Shown here one piece after another: positions 28,631 through 40,100 of a stretch of DNA of 64,000 bases; the first letter of the stretch is position 1, and every line of letters begins with the position of its first letter. Under the pieces are notes generated by a model. It ran no database searches, was not told the origin of the DNA, and saw only the letters and a program-made list of their open reading frames with translations. Both the position numbers and the translations under genes were made by a program. Source of the DNA: Thereva unica (Eukaryota > Arthropoda > Insecta > Diptera > Therevidae); assembly GCA_949987705.1 (NCBI GenBank), contig OX465286.1, positions 7,913,445-7,977,444 on the forward strand, written 5' to 3'.

Positions 28631-30668
28631 TTATAAAGGTACGGGGGGGTATTGAAGAAGGTGGTGATGAACCCTGCGTTTGAACTCTTGGATGTTGTAG
28701 GAGCTCGGAAAAACTGACTGCGAGAGATTATTCCACAGTCGAGTTGTTCTATTTACAAACGAATTCATATCTTGTTGAGTGCGTGAAAGGGGGAGTTGCA
28801 GGTGGAGGGAATGAGACGAGTGGTCTAATCTGGTGTTGCGGGTATAGGATTGCCGTGGAGGCAGGAGAGCGTTTAGCTCGGAGGAACAGTCACTATGAAA
28901 ATAGCGATAAAATTTTGTCAGTGCAGCTACATTCCTACGGTGGCTCAAGGGGTCGATGGTGGAGCAGATGGTGTCGCCATCAATTAGTTTAAGGGGGGCG
29001 GGGGGGGGGGGGGGTAAGGGATGAGCAGTTTCGGAAAATCTATTTTTTTTTACAGAAAAAGAGAAATAAAAGAGAAAAAAAAACTTTAAACGCGTTTTTC
29101 TGAAAATCATTTTTTCAAAGTCGGTGAACACGATCCTGCAAAATCTACTCAATGGATTCTTTTCAAACTTGGAACATACTTTCTTGGTATAAAATCCCCC
29201 CCCCCCCTACACTTTTTAAATTTTTCCATTTTTATTTTTTAGGTAGTTTTTTTATTTAAAAAATGGCGGAAAATTTAGTGCAAAATCGCGTTTTTTGCTT
29301 CAGTAGCCCACGAATTGTTGAAAAACGCAAATAATAACTTTTCAACGATTGGGGGGGGATTAACTCATACTCTAAGTAAATTGGCCAACTTTTTTGATTT
29401 CAGATAATTCTACGCCGACTTATCGTGTTCACCGCACAACGTGTTTTCAAAAAGACGTTCTGGGAAACCCGCTGTCACCGGCTTATTTTTCAATATTTTG
29501 TTACGAAAATTTCACGAAATATTCTCTAAATGCCAATTGTTGTTATAATTTAAAAAAAGTTTCAATAGATTTGCTTCAGCTGCATCTCCGTAAAAAATTA
29601 GCGAAAAAAGTGTTTTTTGATTCAAATTATCCCTTACCCCCCCCCCCCCCCCCCCTTAAGGGCCCTTTTTTGGACCTTATCTAACCATGCTAAGGTGGTT
29701 ATTGGAGCCCCGCCCCAAACGATGGAGTTATATTCGAGAAGAGGCCGAATGTAGGATTTATAAATAACAGCACGGGCCGATGGCTGGAGGAGGAACTTGC
29801 ACCTCTTAAGAAACCCCAAACACTGGGATCCTGGTTTGGCGATTTGGAATATGTGGTCATTACATCGCAAATCTTTGGCTAAAGTCACGCCTAAGATGTG
29901 TAGGGATGGGTCAGCCTTTAGTACCACGTCATCCACTTTCAAGGATGGTGAGGTGTTGATCTTTTTCTTTGAAATAAGACAGTACTTGGTTTTGGTGGGG
30001 TTGAATTCAACACGATTCTTGCTTCCCCACTCTAGAATGAGTTCAATGTCGTTATTAATAGAGTTGAACATTAGTTCACGATCATCAAGACAGGATCTGG
30101 CATGAGTCTGTCTTGTATCGAAGCTGTACGAGTAACGTAGAGTATCGTCGTCAGCGAAGCTAAGAAGTGGGTTGGAGGGGACTGAAAGTAGGTCATTTAT
30201 AAAAATGAGAAATAGGGCCGGTGATAAAATTGACCCCTGGGGGACTCCCGCAGAGATGGGGTGAGATTCAGATTTGACGCCATCCAATACTACCTTAATT
30301 GAACGGCCGGAAAGGAAACTCTCAACCCACTTATACAGAAGCGAGTCAATTCCAATAGCTTTGAGTTTAGCTAACAAGGCTGAGTGCCATACTCTATCAA
30401 AAGACTTGGAGATATCCAAAGCAACCAAACTGGATTCACCAGATCCATGCAAACTTTGATGGAGGTGCTCTGTAAGGCAAACTAAAAGATCACCAGTTGA
30501 TCTTTTTTGTCGGAAGCCGTATTGTTTGTCATTGATAAGTTGGTTAGATTCTAGATATCCCATTAGCTTTTTGTTGATTATCGTCTCCATGGTTTTGGAG
30601 AGAATAAAAGTAATTGCTATTGGGCGGTAGTTTGAGGGATCGCTGGAGTCACCTTTTTTCGGTATGGG
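28631..30668 (-). pseudogene. LINE ORF2 reverse transcriptase, interrupted
   Basis: RT motifs are intact in the 318-codon frame: DKQYGFRQKRSTGDLL, SLVALDISKSFDRVWH, AGVPQGSILSPALFLIFIND and LLSFADDDTLRYSY (catalytic FADD). The frame then runs IYKSYIRPLLEYNSIVWGGA and is cut at KRALK by the inserted element. It resumes at 28990 with LIDGDTICSTIDPLSHRRNV and ends NIQEFKRRVHHHLLQYPP. An in-frame TAG precedes the frame (AHV-stop-PIPKKG, about 30668). Endonuclease and ORF1 are absent. Without these three lesions it would read well, so the copy is fairly young. Confidence 0.85.
28993..29655. mobile_element. TTAA-flanked element with poly-G terminal inverted repeats (piggyBac-like target)
   Basis: Flanked by TTAA at 28989-28992 and 29656-29659. 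Removing the element and one TTAA restores the LINE peptide KRALK-LIDGD, so the boundaries are direct. Both ends are G19-22 followed by TAAGGGAT (left has one C in the G run). The 620-bp core is non-coding. A TTAA duplication is characteristic of piggyBac (and Kolobok) elements, so this looks like a non-autonomous member. Confidence 0.85.
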
Positions 30669-31171
30669 CTAAACATGGGCAATTTTCCAAGAATCTGGAT
30701 AAACTCCAGAGAGGTATGATAGGGCAAAAAGTTTGCGCAGAGGTTTAGCCAAAGGTGAGGCGCATTGTTTTAAGACGACAGGGGGTATATTATCGGGTCC
30801 AGTGGATTTATTGGCGGCTTTGAAGAAAAAACAAGAACTTAATGTTTAATGTGTTTAATTAATTATTATTAAAAATTTATGTGCACACAACAATTAATAA
30901 TAAATCTTATACAAACAAGCATTATTCACTTTGTGAAGCGCAGACCCCAGAAATATAACCATATTTATTTCTGTAAAACAGCAGCTAAAATTTAAACATT
31001 TAACACACAATAAATTAGTTACACATAATTAGAAACAATCAAGAACAATAATTTTTTTGTAATGATCTTATTAAATGTTATTATATTTGATTTATAAAAA
31101 AAAAAAAAAAAAAAAAACACTAAAAGAAATAAAAGTGGGTAAAAAAACAACCATATCAAGTAGTTTTATTC

Positions 31172-34100
31172 TTATGGTAGCATTCTACCACCTCGCAGCT
31201 GCCCCATGTCAGCGTAACCGGTCACATAGAAGATTCGGTTCCTCTTTTTATAGAATGCAGCTATTATCCCAGCACCAATAGAATCGCCTAGTACATTTAT
31301 AACAGTGCGAAATCTGTCCCTATTTCATGATATAAGAATTGTAATAATTATTGCGTAATATCGTAAAGACAGTGGCGTACATAAGTTTAATGATACTTGC
31401 GAGTTTTTCTACTATTTGATTCGTACTTTGACTTTGTGTGCTTATTAATTATCAACGGATGTTAAAGTTATTTGTCTCAAAAGAAACGTTCAATTATCAT
31501 CTATTCACTTTGATACTATACAACAGTGGTTTCCAAACTTTATAATGGACTGCGGCACCCCTGTTCCATAAATATAAATACCCTTGGGGTCACCAATAAA
31601 ATATGTAGAATGCTTTCAGTAATGCAGTTTGCGCATATTTGCGTTTGCATTAGTTTGCATTAAAGCAAACATGCGTGTTTGCACAGAGTTAAAAAAAAAA
31701 AAAATGCAAAAATGCGAAGCAAATGTGCGCAAGCTTTTGCAAGCTTTTCGATAGCCCTGCAAACAAGTTTCAAAGCAGAAGAGAAGACACTTCGATGTTA
31801 AACGTCAAAGTCAAAGGATGACAACATAAATGAGGATGATAGCCCCACGGTAAATATATTGAAAAGAACGTCAAAAATGACAAATTCATTGCCGCGCCAT
31901 ATTTAACTATGGCGAAACAAGTTCACTAATGCATACTTGGTATGCATGCGCAAATGTTTTTTCCACAAGTACAGGTACGCGGCAAACTTTTGCATTTTGC
32001 GCATGCAAGTATGCATTACTGAAAGTATCCGTAAATTTTGCATATTAGGTGAGGTGAGGCCATCTAGACCTTTGGTATTTCAACATTGAACAGCATTTTT
32101 TTAGCCGATTTTGACAAATGAGCAAGATTTATTTAGGATATTCTCTACCATTTATTTCAAATCAGTTTTTGAATACGATGTTGATTAAATTATCTCCATT
32201 TGATACGCAAAAAGCAGCTTTTTCGGATGTTATAGCAACTACTTCGGCTCATATTTTAGCTTTGAGTTCGACAATGGTCTTCGGCTTGCCGGCATAAACT
32301 TTACTTTTGCAAGAACTTCGTCGTAGGGTTTGTCGAACTTTAAAAAAAAAATGGTCCGATGATGGGTTTTGAGCACACGGCTCAGTCAATGGCGGAAAGA
32401 AGAAAAAGAAATCGCAACACCACCGCCAAAACCACTGCCAGTAATGAAATGCAGAGTTATCCACAGAAAAACAAAAATAATAATCTACAAAACCATCATA
32501 CCTACGGCCCCAATCAATGAACACAATGCATGGAGAATACGCTACAATCACGAATTGTACGATTTATACAAAGAGTGCAAACTCTCAACACATACCAAGC
32601 TGCTGCGTTTACGTTGGACCAGTTATCTCCAAAGAAAGGACGACCAAAAAAAAGCCCTGTATTTACTACCAGATGGTAAAAGACCAGTTGGTAAACCACG
32701 GCCAAGGTGGGAAGACAATGTTGAGGCCAATGCAGCAAAACTGCAAATGGACAAAGTGGTCGTCCATTAATAACGTGAAACGCTTAGGGGGAGGGGGTTG
32801 AGTCGAATATCACCCAAGAAGGCGAGAAGGGGGGGGGGGATCTTGGCAAATATCACGTAATTTTTTCTCTTTTGCGAGAAAAATGAGTTAAATTAAGTAA
32901 AACATGTTTCACTCCACTTCACTCACAGGCCGCCGGCAGGCCGTGGCCTTTAAGGCCAGGTCGGCAGGTCGTAGCCTTTAAGGCCAGGTCGGCAGGTACG
33001 GCCCGATGAAAGCCACATATTCCAAAGTATGTATGACTGAGGGATGAGAATTTCAAGTATCCGCCTGACAGGCCATGGAATGCAGGTGTTGTTAATTCAA
33101 GTACAAAAATAGTCATGGCCTAAACGAAAACTTCACGGAGGCTCCAGACTCACGCCGTGAACACAAGCGAACAAGCGCAAACACGAATGTGGATGGTTTT
33201 TCGCGCCTCACGTAATTTATGGACAACCCCAAACTATAGACGAGCTGCGGAGCAGAGACACATCTAAAGGAAGAAGCTGATGGAGGCCGAGGCTCCAATT
33301 GGGCTGTAGAGCCATCGAAGAAGATCTTATAATAGATCAATTGAAAGGTTGTTACACCCAAAAAGGACTAAACATCCCTACTTGACTTGAAAACGTTCTT
33401 TTGATCGCTATTCATTAAAAAGACATTCCGAACTAAGATCTCTTCTACAATTATTGAAGCCTTTGACTGATGACTTTGATGTGGACATCCTCCAAGATGG
33501 AGTGTTATGCCTCCTGAAACGAGTTGAATCTCATTAACCAACCGATGTCATGCGCTTTGGTGGAGCGGGGAAGGGCTAACGAAAGCTATGACAGAAGGAA
33601 TCAGGAATATAAAGAGGGAAGAAGAAAGAAGGAAAGTTATGTAGGTGGGAAAGTGGAAAAGGCGAAGGACCGTGGGGCTGGCCGGGATTCGAACCCGGGA
33701 CCTCTGGAATGGTAGTCAGGCGCCTTACCCCTAGACTACCGAATTGAAATGAATTTGGAATGAATAGATGAGAATGATGACGCCCTTGCCATGCCGATTA
33801 ATTAACATCTCTGTTCGCCTTATTTTTTTATTATCCGAAACTAATATGCCAATCCAGTTCTTGATTACAACGAACACTCAATGGACGAAATTTTCTTCAG
33901 GATTCGTGAGGTGTATGAATTTCTCAACGAGCTGGACTTGAGCTTTTTGTAATAAATAACTTTAAAAATGCCTTGTATGAAAATAAATAAATAAATAAAT
34001 AAACTTGAATACTAATATGTATAAGTGTGACTGTGTCATTTATAAACGGTATTTTTTCCCAAAAAAAATTAAGCTGTGTTTTATTTAGACTCGTGAAACG

Positions 34101-37100
34101 TTATCTCATCCCTTGTAGCCAGGGTCGGTGCTTTCATAGGTGCGAATGGTGCACTTGAACCGGGCGCAATTGGACGAGGGCGCAATAAACTTCAGGAAAT
34201 CTTTAAAAAAAAAGTTGAAAAAGTTTTCCCGTGACTTCAATTTCATCTATTAAAGGAATTGTGCCTTTTTCCATTGTCCTTCACTGTGATCAACAAATTA
34301 AGAGCTAATGGGGCGCAATATAGTATACTGCACCGGGTGCAAAAAACTCAAGCGTCATACCTGCTTGTAGCCCCGATACATATAGTGCTGCTCATATAAT
34401 TAGGGGGTACAATTTATGCTTATTTTCGTCATAAGGGTACGGCGGTAAAAAAAAGTTTTGAGACCACTGGTCTAGTCGGTGAGTTACGAACGTTTAAAAA
34501 CGTATCTTGCACACGTTATTATGTTTGTTAGAAAAAACGCCTGGTATCCTTAAATTTATGAACACCGCTGGTATGTATTTGAAAATTACTTACAATATCC
34601 AATCAACTGCTATAATTAATGATACATCTTCAGCTGGCAGACCGACTGCATTTAGTACCATTATCATTGTAACTAGTCCTGCTTGTGGTATACCTGCTGC
34701 ACAGATACTTGCTGCCGTTGCGGTTATGCTTAAATAAAATAATTTCAAGTTAGATGTAGTATGTATATAATACCACAATAAATTTACCTTATAACAATAA
34801 TATCAGCTAAACTTAAATCAATATCTCTTGATTGCGCAATAAATATAGCTGCAACAGCTTCATACAGTGCAGTACCATCCATATTGATTGTTGAGCCAAT
34901 TGGTATAATAAATCGGGTAATTACTCGATCTATTCTACATTTTTGTTCCAATTGCTTTATTGTTACTGGTATTGTTACCGAACTTTATTTTTTGAATTGA
35001 TTTTATTTATATAATTAATTTATAAAATTATTATTATTAATGTTGTTACCTTGAAGCTGTACCAAATGCAACTAACAAAGCTGGTCCCATATTTTTGATA
35101 AATATATATGGATTTTTTTTTGTAAATAAAAAATATAATAATGGCAAAATAATAAAGCCATGAATTATAAATCCAATGCAAACAGTTAAGAAATAAAATG
35201 CCAATTTTCCACCCAATTGATGAAGATCATCTGGTTCAACAATTTTTGCTACTATCAAAAAGAATATACCAATTGGTGACAAACTGAAATTGTGAAATAA
35301 TTTTTATTGTTTTTATTTTTATTATTATATATGTATGGATGGAAGTAATATCTTACCATATAACCCAGTTTGTAATTTTCATTATAATTTCATTAATCTC
35401 TTGAATTACAATTATAGTCCAATTAGCTTCAGCCTTTAGGTAGCTTATGGCAGTACCAAATATAAATGCAAATGTAACAAGTCCCAGGATGTTCATACCT
35501 TCGACTGTTTTCACATCAATTGCCCATTGATGAATATCTGCGTGTGGTTTTTAAGTGTGTTAAATCATCATTTGTTATTTAAGTGGGCCATCCATAAATT
35601 ACATAACGCTTTGCTAGACCCCCGCCCCTATATAAATAACGTAACAAATGCATAACTTAGCCCCCCCCCCCCCATCTTTATATTTAAGCAATTCAAAATT
35701 TGATTTCGATTTATAAAATTTTATTTTATGTCAAGCAATCAAATTCTTTTCATATTGTTTAAAACAATATACATATGTTACCCCGTTTATGACTAGGTTC
35801 AACCCAGGTTCAACTCAGTCATAAACGGATGTCGAATTGAAACTGGGTCCACTCAACCCAACTCAGCTCTCCTACCTGGATAGAGTTGATATTTGACCTC
35901 ATATACCGAGTTTCCATGGGAGTCGAGTTGAGTTGAGGTTGAGTTGAAATGACACTTCAACTCAACGACTCAACTCTATGTGTTTCCATGGCTGACTTTT
36001 CTGCCTGTGTACAGACAGCTGAATGTGTACTTGTATTAAGCAAGCAGCTGTTTTTAAATTTGACGTAATATTTTTGTTATTATAAAATAGTGATCATGGA
36101 CCATAAAATTAATTTATTGTGTTCGTTGTATAACAGAAATGTTATAAACAGGCGCGACATTTTGACTTTTTTAACATTTGACAATCCCGTTTGTAATTGT
36201 GTGCGTGAACTCTGTTCGATCTACCTATTTTCGTTGAGTTGAGCAGAGTTGAAAATCTTTAACGAAAACTCTTGACTGCGACTGTTTCCATGGAGTTCAA
36301 CTCGGGTTCAACTCTGGTTGAACTCTCATGGAAACTCAGTAATATACGCAGGTTGAGTTGAAATTGTGTTGAAGTGACATTTGTCTTGTTTGTTTACTAT
36401 TCGTGAAGTCCACATTCGGCGTTAGTTTTGTGTTCGATGTTTTTTCTGGTACAGGAAAAATAAATTATTTCATTCTAAATTTTTACGTTTCTATAAATGA
36501 GAATTTTACACAAAAATTATGAGGTTATGTTTTGATATCAATTCAACTCTACTTGAACCCAAAGTGAACTCAACTCAACATCATATACGATGGTCGAAAT
36601 TCCAACTCAATCTCGAGTCAACTTTTCGATCTAGTCATAAACGGGGTATGTATCAAGTAGGGATATTAGAGGTCGTCCATAAATTACGTGAGGTGATTTT
36701 TGAGATTTTTCGACCCCCCCCCCCCCCTCCCCCCTGGGCGAGATTTCGTGAGATTTGGCTCGACCCCGTCCCTCCCCCTCCCCCATCTCACGTGAGATTT
36801 TTCAAATTTAAAAAAATCTAGTATTTACACAAAAAAAAACGTATTTGCGGTCGTAACCACAGCAAAGCGAGCCTTTCCTTAGAGAATATAGAACTGCAGG
36901 AAAGGCCGTCGCGTTTTAAAATCCTTGTTTGGAACCGTAGTGAAATCTGGGTCAGTTGTGTGCCAAATTATATCTGCTTTGTTTACATTAAGATGAATTG
37001 CCATCAGCTCAGGGGCGGCGCTTTCATAGGTGCAAATGGTGCACTTGTACCGGGCGCAATTAGACGAAGCACTTAAAAAAATTTGGTGTTCCCGTGCGTT

Positions 37101-40100
37101 CATTTTCATATATTAAAGGGACTGCACATAGAGTACATAGTGACCTTTATTATGGTCTATAGATTGTGGAGTCCAGGATTCTGCTTGAAAATGCTAGGAA
37201 GTATACCGAAAAACATCGTGGAGCAGATGATGAGGTTAGTAGAGAAGAATGGTGGCAGTGGGACCGAAGGCCATCCACCAGAAGCTTAAGCAGTACGAAG
37301 TTTAAAGAAGCAGCATTAGCGGGGCGGAAGAGTTTTGTGAAGTTAAAGCGCAAGCAAGCTAGCACAAAAACAAGGCTCCGAAGTAAATCCTGATTGGACA
37401 GAGGCTTTCATAGGTGCAAATGGTGCATTTGCACCGGGTGCAATTTCAGAAATTAAGATTTTAAGAAGTAAATATACACTTCGAAAAAAAAATTGACGTG
37501 TAAAAAGCTCATTTGGGCGGAAGGGGGGTGTTGGGAGCAAGATTTCATTTGAGATAACTGATAATTTGGACACCTTGCCCTCCTCTCTTCCATAGCTTTT
37601 CCGCTTATAGTGGACAGACAACTACCAAAACGTTAGCACTCACTCAACAAGCATTTCATTACGCTGAAATTCGGCATGTGCCTTCTTGTAGTTCTAAATT
37701 CTAAGGGCCTCTTTTCACGGTCAGTGTTACTTGGCTCGTACTCTGCAGCATTCGGCGAGACGCGCGTTTAGCTAGCCGGTGGAGGCTAAACAATCGACAA
37801 CAAATTTTTGTGTAGGATTTACCCATATCCCCAATTTACACTCAGGTCGCCAGCAGGCCGTGGCCTGAAAGTGTTCGCCTTGAGGCCAAGTATCACTATA
37901 TATCCACTGGCCGCCAACTGTATGGGGCCTGCAGTTTAAGAAAGCTGACAAACTCTCATTTATCGTCAGTTCGGGCCTGAAGATCTGAACTTCACAATTC
38001 ACTCACAAGCCGTGAATTGACGGCAAGAATTCACACCGTATCAACTCGGAACGGAAAGCAAGGCGCAAGCTAGTCGTGAAAACCATACACACTCGCATTT
38101 GCCCTTCCCAGCAGGAAATGGAGTGCTTCAATAGCCATCTTTGAGCGCACCAAAAGGAGCTTACAGTGCTCTCGTTCCCATACGAGTTCCATATTCTTTT
38201 TAACATTGCATGTCATTGCAGGGGAGCATACGTTTTTATTCTCCTCAAAAACGTTCTAGACAGGGCCGGCGTTCCGATTTTTTGCGCCCGGTGCACCATG
38301 CCATATTGCGCCCCATGAGCTGTTCATTTTTGAACGCAGTAAAGGACAATGGAAACGTACAAACACTTACTGGACGGAAGAAATAGTTTTCATATTTTGC
38401 GCAAAATATAAGATTGCACCATAATAATGCGTAAAACATAAAAAAAGATTGCATAGATAGGGAGTCTCACATAGGTCAACATCCAACCAACCAAAATGTG
38501 CTGAAAAAGTCGTTTGCGGAGAAAAGTGTAGGAGAAGACGATGAGGTGAGCAGATTTTTTGAACTTCTGAATTGTTTCACTGAATTTTTGAATCAAATTT
38601 TTGACAGCAGTTCTTTTTTGTCGCCCTTTTGCTAAGAAAAGAAAAGAAAAGGTATGGCAGAAGGGAGGTTAAAGATTGGAATCAACAACTACAAGCTAAA
38701 GCAAGCCCCTGTGCCGAAAGTCGAGTCATGTTTCGTGACATGTCGTTTGAGTAGAAGAAAGTAACGTTTCAGTTGATTTACGACTTTCAGCAGAGGGCTT
38801 AGAGTGGAAATGCTAAGTTGAGTTTATGCCCCTGTACTGAAAGTCGTGATTCGGTTAAAACTTCACTTTCTTCAACTCAAACGACTTGTCATGTCGTGAC
38901 AACTCGACTTCCAGCATTCATTCTGAAGTATCGTTCGTTGGAAAGGTTAGCTTTTGTGGAAACACATGCGACTTCTTTATCGAATTTCAAAAGAGAATAG
39001 ACGATTACAAACAGTTATTGTTGGTTGACCCGTGTGAAACTGGCCATATTAATTTGTTACACAGTCAAGGAACTAACAAAAGGGAGCATTTAAACAAGGA
39101 ATGTTGTTCTTCTCTGGAAACTTCTTGCACGAGGAGAAGTAAAATGGTTTGACAAAGTACGAGAGAATATATTGGGTAAATTTGTGTAGTTTTTTGGAAC
39201 CGTGAAACTACTTTCCTCTTATTTTTTTTTTCAAAGTTTAAAATTTTATTCAAATCTTAATTTCTGAAATTGCGCCCCCCAGAAATTGCGCCCGGTGCAA
39301 GTGCACCATTCGCACCTATGAAAGCGCCGCCCCTGGTTCTAGGAGCATTATAAAAAATCTTTTTAAAAAAGAAATATTCATGAGCGCCTGTGGAGATATG
39401 ATCCGTTATCGAAAAGCTTTTATTTTGTTTATCTTTTGCAATTGCCTTTTTCTTTCTAAGCCCGATAGTGGTCTCGAGTAGTCCCCCAACTAAATTCTAT
39501 CCACTTTCAAAGCTGCTTGTCCTCCGTATCGAACGAGAGCCGGGCTATTGAGTATGCTAACGTCACATTTTATGGGCATGAAGATAATTGCCCGTTTTCT
39601 TTTTTTTTTTATATAAAATTTATGAAAACTCCAGGAAAGCTTCCTTGAGAGTGCTCCAAGTGCACTCCCCTGTGCAGCGCTCCCAATTTTTCCCATCGGG
39701 GAAGTACTAAATTTATTTCAGAAAAGCGTTACGCAACGTTGTGAATTTACCCCCCCCCCCCCCCCACCGGCATGTCACACTTCATAACGCTAGAACGGAC
39801 CCCCCCCCCCTAAGTGCGTTACGTAATTTATGGATGGCCCCTATGCTCAAACATTATTATTTTAATATTAATTACGATAAGTACGTGTTTAATAACACAG
39901 GACCACAAAAAAAAAATGAAAGGTTCCTTAGACCAGACTACGTGGATTATATGTTTTTTGGGTCGCTGAAACCGAATCCAAAGCCAGTTTTTCTCTATCA
40001 CGTCAGGATTTTTCATAACCTAAAAATTAAGCCCAAGACTTAGCAACTGGTGGAATCTTTAACCACCGGAAATTCTGGTCACCGAAAATTCCTTGATTCC

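Larger units (their letters stand above)
28490..30822 (-). mobile_element. Jockey/CR1-like LINE, 5'-truncated
   Basis: The longest copy of this family here. It runs from a poly-A tail (T run 28490-28504 on the plus strand) back to about 30822, where ORF2 starts mid-domain (KSTGPDNIPP). A 663-bp TTAA element (28993-29655) interrupts it. Other copies are at 3006-4660, 20338-20515, 43212-48530 and 53815-54085. Confidence 0.9.
38107..39700. mobile_element. CCCAGYGGGAAA element, interrupted
   Basis: Left end CCCAGCAGGAAATGGAGTGC, right end CTCCCAATTTTTCCCATCGGG. The complete uninterrupted copy is at 61521-62037. Interrupted by the hAT-like element 38261-39335. Confidence 0.85.

Noticed and set aside
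33675..33745. Functional tRNA gene on the minus strand
   Set aside because: The A and B boxes are good, but the anticodon stem has two mismatches and the acceptor ends do not pair well. A SINE head is more likely.
36519..36821. Frame encoding a proline run (PPPPPPPP)
   Set aside because: It comes from the C homopolymer of a TIR element.
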